Position numbers and translations under genes: made by a program. A DNA stretch of 23,168 nucleotides from a virus, in the IMG/VR virus record IMGVR_UViG_3300031839_000574, positions 1-23,168 of that record. One strand, 5' to 3'. Position 1 is the stretch's first letter. Each line of letters opens with the position of its first letter. Under the pieces are notes generated by a model, which ran no database searches, was not told the origin of the DNA, and saw nothing but the letters and a program-made list of their open reading frames with translations. Shown piece by piece: positions 14,099 through 21,549 of the stretch.

Positions 14099-15292
14099 AT
14101 GAATGAAAATGTAAAAGCGCAATTGGATCAACTTGGCGATTTAATCGATGCCAAACTTGAGAAAGCGCAAGGTCAAGCAATTGATTCTGCAACTGGAAAA
14201 GCGGATGAAATGCTAAAAAGTGAGATAAACAATCTTACTACACAATTCAATGAGCGTTTTGATGCAATGGAAATTGCAAACAAAAAACACTTTGAAGCAA
14301 AACAAGATGTTTCTTTCAAAGGTGCTTTAAAAAATGCCATCAATGATGGTGCAATTGAAGGCATCGTAAAAGGAAACGCAAGATCTGCATCTTTCGAGGT
14401 TAAAGCCGATATGACTGTTGCTGCTGATTTCACTGGTGAGGTTATTCCAGCGGATAGAGTTGCGGGGTACAAGTTTGATCCAACTCGTTCGGTACACGTT
14501 AGAAACTTGATTCCACAAGGATCAACTTCATCTGATGTTGTTCGTTTCGTAAAAGAATCAGGATATTCAAATGGCGCTGCTCCTGCAGCTGAAGGTGCTA
14601 CAATTGCACAATCTGATTTCGATATGACTGCATCTGATGCGAACGTTCGCAAAATAGCGACCTATTTTAGAATCAGTGAGGAAATGATGGCGGATACTCC
14701 ACAACTTACATCATACCTTTCAGCACGTGCGCCTGAAAAACTACTTTCAGTTGAGGATACACAAATCCTTTCTGGAAATGGCACTGCGCCAAACCTTTCA
14801 GGTATCATCACTGATGCTGCGGATTTTGATACAACTTCAGGAGGTGCATTCTATCAAAGTGTAGAATCAGCCAATGAATTTGATGTGCTTGTTGCTACAT
14901 TAAACCAATTGGCATTGAGTGAATATCAAGCGGATTACATTATGCTTAATCCAACTGATTTTCACAAAATCCTTTTATTGAAAGATAGCCAAAATAGCTA
15001 TTTGAAAGATCAGGTTTATGCTGGATTACAACCTGCATTTATGGGTGTTCCTGTTGTAGTTAATACTGCAATCACTGCGGGAACTTTCCTATGTGGAAAC
15101 TTTGGTGTTGGAACTCAACTTTGGGTGCGTGACAACGTGGGTGTTGAATTCTTTAGAGAAGATGGAACAAATGTCAGAGATGGCTTTTTAACAGTTCGTG
15201 TATCTGAGCGCATCGCATTGACAAACTACTTGCCAAATGCATTCGTAAATGGTACATTCTCAACTGCAAAAGCTGCACTTGAAACTCCCTAA
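14099..15292 (+). CDS. HK97-fold major capsid protein
   Basis: 397 residues. The N-terminal ~75 form a helical delta/scaffold domain (AQLDQLGDLIDAKLEKAQ, then EMLKSEINNLTTQFNERFDAM). The shell domain follows from about SFEVKADMTVAADFTGEVIP. Family features include VHVRNLIPQG, APAAEGATIAQSDFDMTA, FRISEEMMADTP, LSGNGTAPNLSGI, ADYIMLNPTDFHKILL and the C-terminal GVGTQLWVRDNVGVEFF with LTVRVSERIALTNYLP. The protease gene lies immediately upstream. The cleavage site was not assigned. The leader is A/T-rich without a Shine-Dalgarno. The gene ends in a tandem stop, TAA TGA (15290-15295), and two hairpins follow. Confidence 0.95.
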   Translation: MNENVKAQLDQLGDLIDAKLEKAQGQAIDSATGKADEMLKSEINNLTTQFNERFDAMEIANKKHFEAKQDVSFKGALKNAINDGAIEGIVKGNARSASFEVKADMTVAADFTGEVIPADRVAGYKFDPTRSVHVRNLIPQGSTSSDVVRFVKESGYSNGAAPAAEGATIAQSDFDMTASDANVRKIATYFRISEEMMADTPQLTSYLSARAPEKLLSVEDTQILSGNGTAPNLSGIITDAADFDTTSGGAFYQSVESANEFDVLVATLNQLALSEYQADYIMLNPTDFHKILLLKDSQNSYLKDQVYAGLQPAFMGVPVVVNTAITAGTFLCGNFGVGTQLWVRDNVGVEFFREDGTNVRDGFLTVRVSERIALTNYLPNAFVNGTFSTAKAALETP

Positions 15293-15301
15293 TGAGTAGA
15301 A

Positions 15302-15325
15302 AAAAGTAAACAATTATTTACTTTT
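15302..15325 (+). other. AT-rich stem-loop after the capsid gene
   Basis: A perfect 9-bp inverted repeat: AAAAGTAAA (15302-15310), loop CAATTA, TTTACTTTT (15317-15325), starting nine bases after the capsid stop. The T-rich right arm could give weak termination, or the hairpin could protect the 3' end of the capsid mRNA. A stronger terminator follows 15 bases later. Confidence 0.5.
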
Positions 15326-15339
15326 CACAATCAATGAAA

Positions 15340-15372
15340 GGGGTGAGCATATTCGTTCACCTCTTTTTTTTT
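15340..15372 (+). terminator. Rho-independent terminator after the capsid gene
   Basis: GGGGTGAGC (15340-15348) pairs with GTTCACCTC (15355-15363), 9 bp with two G:T wobbles, across a six-base loop; T9 (15364-15372) follows. It separates capsid transcription from the downstream small-gene unit. Confidence 0.85.
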
Positions 15373-15391
15373 GCATTTTTTTTGATATTTG

Positions 15392-15422
15392 TTTGGAGGG
15401 AAAGAATTTTTTCCTATCTTTG
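15392..15422 (+). promoter_or_regulatory. Consensus Bacteroidota promoter with shared near-palindrome
   Basis: TTTG (15392-15395), 19 bases, then TATCTTTG (15415-15422): both boxes and the spacing match the Bacteroidota sigma-A consensus. The spacer contains GGGAAAGAATTTTTTC (15398-15413), identical to 6306-6321 at the earlier promoter. It drives the 15451 small-gene cluster, 28 bases downstream. Confidence 0.8.
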
Positions 15423-15450
15423 GGGTGTTGAAACATTAAAGCTTGAAACA

Positions 15451-15567
15451 ATGAAACGGAAAATTGAAAACTTTATTTTTGACTGTATTATATATTTGGC
15501 AGTGTTTGGTGCAATGTGTACCTTTTGTCAACTAATGGCTCACGCTGATAAATGGATGGGATTATGA
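15451..15567 (+). CDS. 38-residue membrane microprotein
   Basis: I start at ATG 15451 (MKRKIENFIFDCIIYLAVFG). The same frame is open back to 15334, but that would run through the terminator and promoter. One hydrophobic helix spans about residues 8-30 and includes two cysteines (MCTFCQLMAH); the C-terminus is short (ADKWMGL). It is the first gene after the strong promoter. The next gene overlaps its stop (ATGA). No family recognised. Confidence 0.55.
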   Translation: MKRKIENFIFDCIIYLAVFGAMCTFCQLMAHADKWMGL

Positions 15568-15719
15568 AAAAGAAGGAAACAAAAATCAACAAGGGATTAC
15601 TCGGGTGGCTTTTCTTTTTAGTTGGCGCACGTACAATTTACCTTTTCAATGATACTTTTACGGGGGTTTTTTTGATCCTCATTGGATTTACAATGATGCT
15701 AAACAGAAACGAAAAATGA
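15564..15719 (+). CDS. 51-residue two-segment membrane microprotein
   Basis: ATG 15564 overlaps the previous stop (ATGA) and the frame ends TGA at 15717-15719, overlapping the next start. A lysine-rich N-terminus (MKKKETKINK) precedes two hydrophobic stretches (GLLGWLFFLVGARTIYLF and GVFLILIGFTMML) with a short FNDTFT turn between them and a charged end (NRNEK). This predicts a membrane hairpin with both ends inside. Function unknown. Confidence 0.5.
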   Translation: MKKKETKINKGLLGWLFFLVGARTIYLFNDTFTGVFLILIGFTMMLNRNEK

Positions 15720-15853
15720 AACATTTGGATGCAGATTACAAAAGATATTTACAACTGTTGGATGCAAAGGAATTTGGCAGATTGCCATTATCAAAACAAT
15801 TGATGGTGTTAAAGGAACTCGGGGAACTCGAGAAAAAAATTGCTCAATCTTAG
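15716..15853 (+). CDS. 45-residue small soluble helical protein
   Basis: ATG 15716 overlaps the preceding stop (ATGA); TAG at 15851-15853. The product is probably almost all helix (MKHLDADYKRYLQLLDAKE, then LPLSKQLMVLKELGELEKKI) with regularly spaced leucines, so it may dimerise. It is the last of three coupled small genes and is followed by a terminator. No recognised family. Confidence 0.5.
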   Translation: MKHLDADYKRYLQLLDAKEFGRLPLSKQLMVLKELGELEKKIAQS

Positions 15854-15886
15854 GGCATATTTTCATAGTTTGTTTTAGTTGAAAAG

Positions 15887-15915
15887 GGCAATCATTTTTG
15901 GTTGCCTTTTTTTTT
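15887..15915 (+). terminator. Rho-independent terminator
   Basis: GGCAATC (15887-15893) pairs with GGTTGCC (15900-15906), one wobble, six-base loop ATTTTT, then T9 (15907-15915). It closes the three-gene cluster. The next gene starts only 13 bases later, so it needs readthrough or its own nearly leaderless promoter. Confidence 0.85.
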
Positions 15916-15928
15916 GTACTTTTATTAT

Positions 15929-16300
15929 GTGGATACAAATCAACGGGGTTGCTTTGCGGAATATAAATTCGGCACAATAGCAATGCAAAATGGATTCAAT
16001 GTGTCAATGCCATTGCTTGATGCATCACCTTATGATGCCATAATTGAAAAGAATGGGCAACTTTTCAAGATCCAAATCAAATATATTTCTGAAGATCGTA
16101 AAAAAAACAAAAGTAGCATTCACCTTTCATTGACCAGAACGGGAAAAGGGTATTTGGAAAAATACGTTGATTACTTTGCAATCTACTTTGTTGAATTGGA
16201 TGGGTTTTATATTATTAAGAATAAAGGGCAAAAAGCGATAAGATTATCAACAACGGGAATATATAAAGATAATTTCAATAACTTTGCATTAATTCTGTAA
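15929..16300 (+). CDS. PD-(D/E)XK endonuclease (group I intron/homing-endonuclease-associated type)
   Basis: 123 residues from GTG 15929 (MDTNQRGCFAEYKFGTIAMQ if read with initiator Met); no in-frame ATG precedes the core, and farther-upstream TTGs lie in the terminator. Core pattern: E in CFAEYKFGTIA, D in MPLLDASPYDAIIEKNG, and Q-I-K in FKIQIKYI, then a beta-rich tail (YFAIYFVELDGFYII). This matches the small PD-(D/E)XK proteins related to the I-Ssp6803I homing endonuclease. It has terminators on both sides and sits between capsid and connector genes, so it looks like an independently mobile element. Whether it cuts specific DNA is unknown. Confidence 0.75.
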   Translation: MDTNQRGCFAEYKFGTIAMQNGFNVSMPLLDASPYDAIIEKNGQLFKIQIKYISEDRKKNKSSIHLSLTRTGKGYLEKYVDYFAIYFVELDGFYIIKNKGQKAIRLSTTGIYKDNFNNFALIL

Positions 16301-16328
16301 AGGATTTCTTTCTGTTTCAACTTTAAAG

Positions 16329-16358
16329 GAGGCGCATTCAATGTGCCTCTTTTTTTTT
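16329..16358 (+). terminator. Rho-independent terminator
   Basis: GAGGCGCAT (16329-16337) pairs with ATGTGCCTC (16341-16349), 9 bp with one wobble, across a TCA loop; T9 (16350-16358) follows. It ends the endonuclease unit. TAACTTTA (16358-16365), one base off TAnnTTTG, follows and may start the connector operon, whose ATG is at 16381. Confidence 0.85.
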
Positions 16359-16380
16359 AACTTTACACAAAATAAAAGCA

Positions 16381-16893
16381 ATGAGGCAAATCAAAGTTAA
16401 TTCCACAACTGGAAATGAAATCATCACGATTCAGGATGTGAAGGATTATGCACGTATTGATACATCAGCGGATGATTCATTGATCACGTTGATGATTGAA
16501 ACCGCTCGTGTATGGTGCGAGAATTACATTTCAAGGGATATTGTGCCAAAAAATAGAACGTATTATTTAGATTCAACCACAACAGGATTGATTGATTTGC
16601 CATTTTCACCAGTGGCATCCATTTCAAGCGTTACAATCAATGATGAAGCTGCAACATACACAATACTCGGTTTGAATAGTGAATCAATCGAATTGGATGG
16701 AGGTGCTGCGGAAAAGGTAAAAATCACGTACATAACGGAGGGCATCAACAATGCGCTAATTAAACAAGCAATGTTGCAAACAATTTCAACGTATTACGAC
16801 AATCGTGCTGATTTTATTACTGGGCAATCATTGCATTTGATTCCAACTGATGCCAAAACAATACTTTCATCTTACAAATCAATGTTCGTGTAA
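16381..16893 (+). CDS. Head-tail connector protein (HK97 gp6-like)
   Basis: 170 residues. N-terminal IQDVKDYARIDTSADDSLITLMIETARVWCENYI is the typical opening of gp6-like connectors: a helix recognisable by the LK-xH/YLRI-D-x-DD-x-LI pattern. A strand-rich insert follows (YYLDSTTTGLIDLPFSPVASISSVTI) and a final helix (ALIKQAMLQTISTYYDNRAD). These proteins form the ring below the portal and link it to the closure protein. Starts 22 bases after the terminator with an A-rich leader. Ends one base into the next ATG (TAATG). Confidence 0.88.
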   Translation: MRQIKVNSTTGNEIITIQDVKDYARIDTSADDSLITLMIETARVWCENYISRDIVPKNRTYYLDSTTTGLIDLPFSPVASISSVTINDEAATYTILGLNSESIELDGGAAEKVKITYITEGINNALIKQAMLQTISTYYDNRADFITGQSLHLIPTDAKTILSSYKSMFV

Positions 16894-17216
16894 TGGATGC
16901 GGGGCGGTTAAATAAAAGAATCAAGGTGTTGCGCCTTACAAAAACCGCTGATGGGTTTGGTGGCTTTACAAGTTCCGAAACCATTGTGCATACATTTTGG
17001 TGCGCATACAAGGAAAATTCGGGGGAAATAACGCAGGAAAACGGAATAAGGGAGCAACGCACCGCAATCGAAATAATAATGCGGGAAAAGGCAGCAAATC
17101 AAATCCTTTTGAGTGATGTATTGGAACTTGAATCATCAGGTGAAAAATACCGCATCAATGACAAGTTTGATTCCACGATTGATAAGTACACAACAATCAA
17201 AGCGGTTACAATATGA
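16893..17216 (+). CDS. Head closure / head-tail joining protein (SPP1 gp16-like)
   Basis: 107 residues starting at ATG 16893, overlapping the previous stop by one base. It begins MDAGRLNKRIKVLRLTKTADGFGGFTSSE, the standard opening of the phage head-tail joining family (RL..RI.i....t.dgfGg). It continues with a tryptophan strand (HTFWCAYKE), TAIEIIMRE, and an EKYRINDKFD segment. It plugs and seals the connector after packaging. Its position in the order gp6, closure, gp10, terminator is the expected one. The stop overlaps the next start (ATGA). Confidence 0.85.
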   Translation: MDAGRLNKRIKVLRLTKTADGFGGFTSSETIVHTFWCAYKENSGEITQENGIREQRTAIEIIMREKAANQILLSDVLELESSGEKYRINDKFDSTIDKYTTIKAVTI

Positions 17217-17704
17217 AAGCGGGTGTGAAAATCAATCAAGCGGATTTGGTAAAGTTGAATAAAAAACTTGCAATGCTAAAAAAGTTTTCAAAGCAGGAAC
17301 TTTCAACTGAAATTGGGAGGGGTGCGCAGGAAATTGTTGGCAGGGCAAAGCAATCCGCTCCTTATGATAATGGTGATTTGCGAAAAAGTATCAATTCAGA
17401 AGCATCGGGAAAAGGTGTTGATGTATTTGCAAATGCTGAATATGCGCCTTATGTTGAGTTTGGAACGGGATCAAAAGTGAGTTTAACGGATATGAAGGAA
17501 CTTGGCATTCCTGATTCGTATGCTGCGCAATTCAAAGGCAAAGGATTTACGGGAAAAATTCCCGTTGAGGTTGAAAAAAACAAATGGAGGATGGTGCAAT
17601 TTCCAATTAACCTTTCACCACGACCATTTTTCTTTTCATCCGCAAGGGTGGGTTTCAATAATATGTTGAAACGCATTGATAAAAAACTTAAAAAATTAAC
17701 ATGA
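17213..17704 (+). CDS. HK97 gp10-like tail completion protein
   Basis: 163 residues. The motif A-K-Q-S-A-P-Y-D-N-G-D-L-R-K-S-I (about 42-60) followed by VDVFANAEYAPYVEFGTG is diagnostic of the HK97 gp10-like family. C-terminal FPINLSPRPFFFSSARVG is also typical. These proteins act at the head-tail joint of siphoviruses and are sometimes called neck type 1. The start lies in an ATGA overlap with the closure gene, and the next gene overlaps its stop, so the connector genes appear translationally coupled. Confidence 0.88.
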   Translation: MKAGVKINQADLVKLNKKLAMLKKFSKQELSTEIGRGAQEIVGRAKQSAPYDNGDLRKSINSEASGKGVDVFANAEYAPYVEFGTGSKVSLTDMKELGIPDSYAAQFKGKGFTGKIPVEVEKNKWRMVQFPINLSPRPFFFSSARVGFNNMLKRIDKKLKKLT

Positions 17705-18186
17705 AAGAAGTTATTCATCGCATACGAAAAGCCATCATTGATCGTTTAACAAACGAAGTTTCATTGCGTGGCAATATCGTGCCAATTTATGGCAGAGTGC
17801 CATCAAATGCAACGTATCCATTTGTACGGGTGTATTCACTTACAAACAACGAAGTGGATCAAAATCAAACAACATTCAATTCCGAAGTGATTACAAGGAT
17901 TGAAGTGGTTACAAGATTTGAATCGGATAATGGTGGGGAACTCGATTGCAACCTCATTGTGGATGAATGTTTATCTTTGTTGCGCACACGATCAGCAAAT
18001 TATTTTGATTTGAGCGCACAAGGATTTAATGTGTACACATCACAAAATGAGGGCATTCAGTACATTGAGCAAGATTTGAGTGATCACACATATTTCAGGG
18101 CAATCATTGAATTATCCAATCGTGTTGAACAAATGCCTCCATCGGGTGGATTACAAGCGGAATTACAATTTGAATTACAATCATAA
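17701..18186 (+). CDS. Tail terminator-like protein (DUF3168/gp17-type)
   Basis: 161 residues, ATGA overlap with the previous gene. It contains IRKAIIDRLTNEVSLRG, the IYGRVPSNATYPFVRV segment (the P.d..yPyv.ig pattern of this family), then a long paired-strand region and YFRAIIELSNRV at the C-terminal side. Tail terminators cap the growing tail tube and fix its length. Position after the gp10-like gene agrees. The last residues are glutamine/leucine-rich (LQAELQFELQS). Family match moderate to good. Confidence 0.75.
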   Translation: MKEVIHRIRKAIIDRLTNEVSLRGNIVPIYGRVPSNATYPFVRVYSLTNNEVDQNQTTFNSEVITRIEVVTRFESDNGGELDCNLIVDECLSLLRTRSANYFDLSAQGFNVYTSQNEGIQYIEQDLSDHTYFRAIIELSNRVEQMPPSGGLQAELQFELQS

Positions 18187-18776
18187 TGGCAAAAATTAAT
18201 TTTACAAATAAAACGGACAATCAAACATCGGAACTTGCGGAAATCTACAAAGTGACCGCATCCAATGTGAATGAAATCAAAACAAGCGTAAATGCGCTAT
18301 ATGATACACTTGGGGGGTTTGCATTCTATGAGGATGCCACAACTGAAACAACTCCGATTCAAGTCACTGCGGATACGTGGGTTGATTTAACCAATGACAA
18401 AGCGGGATCGGGTACACTTACAACTTACAAGCCAACATATATCACTGGGGATTTGTGGGATTCAGCAACCAACACAATTGATTTGGATGAAATTGCCAAT
18501 GGAAAAGTTGTTGTTGTTAGAACGGATTTTGAGTACACTCCCGATTCAAGCAATCAGCACGTTGATGCAAGATTGTATTTTTCAGATATTTCAAAGGAGT
18601 TGCATTTTTTACACGCTGATTTAGGCAGTGAGCATGGCGCACATCATTACGTGAATACTATGCAATTTTATGTTGATAGCAACATCCAGACAAGTGATGT
18701 AAAAATACAATTTCAAGCATCTGGATCTGGTGATTTGAAAGTGAATGGTTTTATGATTACAATTTTGAGTTTCTAA
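18186..18776 (+). CDS. Putative tail fibre / virion surface protein
   Basis: 196 residues, overlapping the previous stop by one base (TAATG). The N-terminus (FTNKTDNQTSELAEIYKVTA with SNVNEIKTSVNALYDTLGG) reads as a short helical trimer-type stalk. The rest is a strand-rich domain with Thr/Asp-rich loops (TTPIQVTADTWVDLTND, FLHADLGSEHGAHHYVNTMQ, SDVKIQFQASGSGDLKVNGF), consistent with a jelly-roll head domain like C1q/TNF-type phage fibre tips. There are no catalytic motifs. Its neighbours are lysis genes and a LamG-type fibre gene. A fibre or decoration role is inferred from shape only. Confidence 0.5.
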   Translation: MAKINFTNKTDNQTSELAEIYKVTASNVNEIKTSVNALYDTLGGFAFYEDATTETTPIQVTADTWVDLTNDKAGSGTLTTYKPTYITGDLWDSATNTIDLDEIANGKVVVVRTDFEYTPDSSNQHVDARLYFSDISKELHFLHADLGSEHGAHHYVNTMQFYVDSNIQTSDVKIQFQASGSGDLKVNGFMITILSF

Positions 18777-18777
18777 A

Positions 18778-19131
18778 ATGAAGCATTTTGAAATAAGCGA
18801 ATTTGATTCACATGATGAAGTTGGGAGCGGTGAACGTATGAATTCCGAAGTGCTGCAAATGATTGACAAAGCACGTGAATTGTTTGGCAAACCAATACGC
18901 ATCAATTCGGGAGTGCGCACGATTGCTCACAATGATAAGGTTGGCGGATCGAAATCATCAAGCCATTTGAAAGGTTATGCAATTGATGTGAGTTGCGACA
19001 ATTCAGCGGATCGGTTTCGTTTGGTTGAAATTTTGATGCTTGTTGGCTTTAATCGATTAGGGATTGCCAAAACGTTTATTCACGTTGATAATGATCCTGA
19101 TAAAAGTAAAAATGTAATTTGGGTGTATTAA
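18778..19131 (+). CDS. Peptidase M15-type endolysin
   Basis: 117 residues, the compact single-domain M15_3 form. Zinc-site residues are visible: H63 and D70 in SSHLKGYAIDV, and H102 in FIHVDND. SGVRT (44-48) matches the SGYRS motif of VanY/DD-carboxypeptidase relatives. It would cut peptide bonds in peptidoglycan stem peptides during lysis. It has no signal peptide or membrane segment, so it needs the holin encoded next, which overlaps its stop by one base. The zinc ligands are all present. Confidence 0.85.
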   Translation: MKHFEISEFDSHDEVGSGERMNSEVLQMIDKARELFGKPIRINSGVRTIAHNDKVGGSKSSSHLKGYAIDVSCDNSADRFRLVEILMLVGFNRLGIAKTFIHVDNDPDKSKNVIWVY

Positions 19132-19517
19132 TGAAAGGATTGATTGCAAAATTGTTGGGGTTGAATAATGGTGGCAAATCATCACTTGGTGAATTTGCAA
19201 AGGATTTGCGTGAAGCAATAAAAGGCAAGGAAATTGATCCTGATAAAATGATGGAACTTGTAAAGGTACAAAGCGAAATCAATAAGATGGAGGCACAACA
19301 TCGGAGCGTATTTGTTGCGGGTTGGCGGCCATTCATTGGTTGGATTTGTGGGGTTGCACTTTTGTACAACTTCATCATTCGTGATGTGATTGCTTGGGCA
19401 TCACCAAACATTATGCCTCCCGCAATTCAAATGGATCAACTCATCACCATACTATTGGGAATGCTTGGATTGGGTGGATTGCGTACCTTTGAAAAAATAA
19501 AAGATAAAACCAAATAA
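19131..19517 (+). CDS. Holin, 3TM superfamily
   Basis: 128 residues from ATG 19131, overlapping the endolysin stop by one base. The C-terminal half has the signature of the 3TM holin family: FVAGWRPFIGWICGVALLYNF and LLGMLGLGGLRTFEKIK. There are two or three membrane segments (about 62-90 and 100-122), preceded by a charged helical region with a KVQSEINKMEAQHRS segment just before the membrane. Related holins are found in gene transfer agents and many phages. It would release the M15 endolysin to the periplasm. Confidence 0.85.
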   Translation: MKGLIAKLLGLNNGGKSSLGEFAKDLREAIKGKEIDPDKMMELVKVQSEINKMEAQHRSVFVAGWRPFIGWICGVALLYNFIIRDVIAWASPNIMPPAIQMDQLITILLGMLGLGGLRTFEKIKDKTK

Positions 19518-20756
19518 ATGGGAGTTAAGGACACTGCAAATTTGGCAATGATTCCCGCAGCGTATGCGGAGGACAAAGTTTATTCCGTTTTGCCATCCGA
19601 TGGTGATGGGGATTTCACATTCACACGAACTGGATCAGGCACACGCATAAACAAAGGCGGATATATTGAAACAATGGCAGAAAACGTGCCTCGTTTGAAT
19701 TATCGTTTGGATGCGGATGGCAATCCAACTGGGTGCGCTGAATTACTTTTGGAGGAATCGAGAGCAAACTTTTTAGCAAGATCAGATGAATTTAATTTGT
19801 GGGGTGATTCGGGTGTCACAGTTACCGCAAATGATACTGTTGCACCATCGGGCGCAAAAACCGCTGATTTACTCACATCAAGCGCAAACAATTGGAGGCG
19901 CAGTCAAGGCGCAACAATTACAAATGGCGGTGGTTATGTGTTTAGTTGCTTTGTAAAAAAACACACAACAACAAACAAAATTAGATTTGAACTTTACAAA
20001 GGTGCAAGTGCATCAAATTTGGATTTTGAATTTGGTATAAATAATTTGACCGCATCTGATTCAACTCTTACAAATTTGAAAGTACAAAAATATCCAAATG
20101 ATTGGTATCGTGTAAGTTGTAAATTAACTGCAAATGGAACGAATTTTATTTGTTATGCTTATCCTTCACAAGGATATGGAACTTCAGGAAGCGCATATTT
20201 TTGGGGTGCGCAATTAGAACAGGGTGCGGATTTTCCAACATCCTACATCCCAACAAGTGGATCAGCGGTAACACGCAACAAGGATTCCGCATACAATCAA
20301 CCATTCGGTGATTTAGCAAGTGATTATCCAATCACTGTTTATTGGAAAGGGCAAATCACAAATTACAATGGAAACAACACAGGGTTTTCAATTTATCAAA
20401 ATGGGTATGGATCAAGATATTTGATGATAACATTCAACTCAACATCACAATTATTATTAAGGCGCAGGGATTCGGGCGGTGAGGATTTGGATTACATAAG
20501 TTATACAACACAAGTTGGTGATGTGAAAAAAATTGCCATAAAATTCACAAGCAACACATCCGCAAAAGTTTTTGTTGATGGATTGGAGGTTTTAAATTTA
20601 AGCGGTGGCACTGATATTGATTACAGTTACGATTGTGTGAACATTGGCACACGCTCAATTGCAGGTGATACAAATTTGAGGAATCCCGCTGATGAATTAT
20701 TTGTGTGGAACAAGGCACTCACTGATGCGGAAATGGTTGAAATAACAACTCCATAA
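19518..20756 (+). CDS. LamG/concanavalin-like tail fibre or adhesin
   Basis: 412 residues, starting on the base after the holin stop. Residues ~20-100 contain FTFTRTGSGTRINKGGYIET and LLEESRANFLARSDEF, the recurrent opening of phage carbohydrate-binding fibres. Residues ~100-250 form a CBM-like sandwich ending in YFWGAQLEQGADFPTSYIPT. Residues ~270-412 resemble a LamG/concanavalin lectin domain (ITVYWKGQITNYNG, KIAIKFTSNTSAKVFVDG, ELFVWNKALTDAEMVEI). These domains bind glycans on the host surface. It is probably a receptor-binding or decorating virion protein; no enzyme motif was seen. Confidence 0.75.
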   Translation: MGVKDTANLAMIPAAYAEDKVYSVLPSDGDGDFTFTRTGSGTRINKGGYIETMAENVPRLNYRLDADGNPTGCAELLLEESRANFLARSDEFNLWGDSGVTVTANDTVAPSGAKTADLLTSSANNWRRSQGATITNGGGYVFSCFVKKHTTTNKIRFELYKGASASNLDFEFGINNLTASDSTLTNLKVQKYPNDWYRVSCKLTANGTNFICYAYPSQGYGTSGSAYFWGAQLEQGADFPTSYIPTSGSAVTRNKDSAYNQPFGDLASDYPITVYWKGQITNYNGNNTGFSIYQNGYGSRYLMITFNSTSQLLLRRRDSGGEDLDYISYTTQVGDVKKIAIKFTSNTSAKVFVDGLEVLNLSGGTDIDYSYDCVNIGTRSIAGDTNLRNPADELFVWNKALTDAEMVEITTP

Positions 20757-20769
20757 AATAAAAAATAAA

Positions 20770-21090
20770 ATGAGCCATATATTTAAGAAATACGAATTCC
20801 CTGATGAAGCAACTGCGAATTCATTGATTGATGCTTTGCCATCGGAGGAAATTGATGGGGAAACATTTCCATCACACAATCACGTGATCGTGAAGTTGCA
20901 CCATCCAATCGTGGAGCAACCCGTTTATGATTCGGAGGGCAATATCGAAACCGATGCAGTTTTGGCGGATAATTTTTCCGTTGATGTACTTTGGCAGGGT
21001 ATTGAAGCGCAACCAGAGGATTGGGAACAATACGAAATCACATTGACTGATAATGGTGTGCATACCTTTTTTGGCATCGATTATGTATAA
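20770..21090 (+). CDS. Hypothetical acidic protein
   Basis: 106 residues starting after an A-rich leader. It is acidic and strand-rich (HNHVIVKLHHPIVEQPVYDS, FSVDVLWQGIEAQPEDWEQY, YEITLTDNGVHTFFGIDYV) with no membrane segment. It follows the LamG fibre gene and precedes the promoter-like site of the major tail gene, so it may be a fibre accessory or an unknown virion protein. No family recognised with confidence. Confidence 0.6.
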   Translation: MSHIFKKYEFPDEATANSLIDALPSEEIDGETFPSHNHVIVKLHHPIVEQPVYDSEGNIETDAVLADNFSVDVLWQGIEAQPEDWEQYEITLTDNGVHTFFGIDYV

Positions 21091-21100
21091 AAAAAAATAG

Positions 21101-21108
21101 TATATTTG
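21101..21108 (+). promoter_or_regulatory. -7-like element TATATTTG before the major tail gene
   Basis: A perfect TAnnTTTG match, 25 bases before ATG 21134, in a gap free of genes. The nearest TTTTTTG lies 27 bases upstream, longer than the usual 19-21, so the -33 half is unclear. A separate promoter for the abundant tail tube protein makes biological sense. Confidence 0.45.
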
Positions 21109-21133
21109 TATAGAATTAAAAAATTAAAAAGCT

Positions 21134-21544
21134 ATGCCAACATCGGGTGTATTTAACGGAACAAACCTCGTACTTTCAGTAGAGGGAACAAATCTTGGGC
21201 ATACAACATCATGCTCATTAACATTATCAACTGATTTGCCAGAGGCAACAACAAAAGATTCAAACGGATTTCAAGAAGTGATTGCGGGTGTGATGAGCGG
21301 TGAAATTTCATTTGATGGATTGGTAACTTATGATGATACATCAAACGTTACTGAATTAGCTGATTTCCTTTTGGCACGTACACAATTAACTTGTGTATTT
21401 GGAACTGAAACAACGGGTGATCGCATTTTCACTGCGGAGGGTTTCCTTTCATCACTTGAGCAAAGTGCGGAAATGGAATCACCAGTTTCATATTCAGGAT
21501 CAATCACATTGACTGGAACAATTACTGCATCAGACAAAGCATAA
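21134..21544 (+). CDS. Major tail protein (TP901-1-like tail tube)
   Basis: 136 residues. The opening (MPTSGVFNGTNLVLSVEGTNLG), STDLPEATTKDSNGFQEVIAGVMSGEISFDGLV, and the C-terminal MESPVSYSGSITLTGTIT fit the TP901-1 major tail protein family, including the conserved E-A-T-T-K-D-S-G-x-x-E pattern. Hexamer rings of it form the tail tube. It is the expected neighbour of the tail chaperone and tape measure genes downstream. A hairpin follows its stop. Confidence 0.88.
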   Translation: MPTSGVFNGTNLVLSVEGTNLGHTTSCSLTLSTDLPEATTKDSNGFQEVIAGVMSGEISFDGLVTYDDTSNVTELADFLLARTQLTCVFGTETTGDRIFTAEGFLSSLEQSAEMESPVSYSGSITLTGTITASDKA

Positions 21545-21549
21545 TGATT

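Noticed and set aside
14173-14652. Open frame on the - strand (159 codons)
   Set aside because: Lies inside the major capsid gene with no leader or recognisable domain; a shadow of the + strand codon bias.
15334-15450. N-terminal extension of the 15451 microprotein from ATG 15334
   Set aside because: It would translate through a clear terminator hairpin, T-run and promoter; the promoter -7 box at 15415-15422 sets the start after it.
15928-15936. TGTGGATAC, one mismatch from a DnaA box (reverse strand)
   Set aside because: Single copy, overlapping the start of the endonuclease gene and far from the candidate origin; expected by chance.
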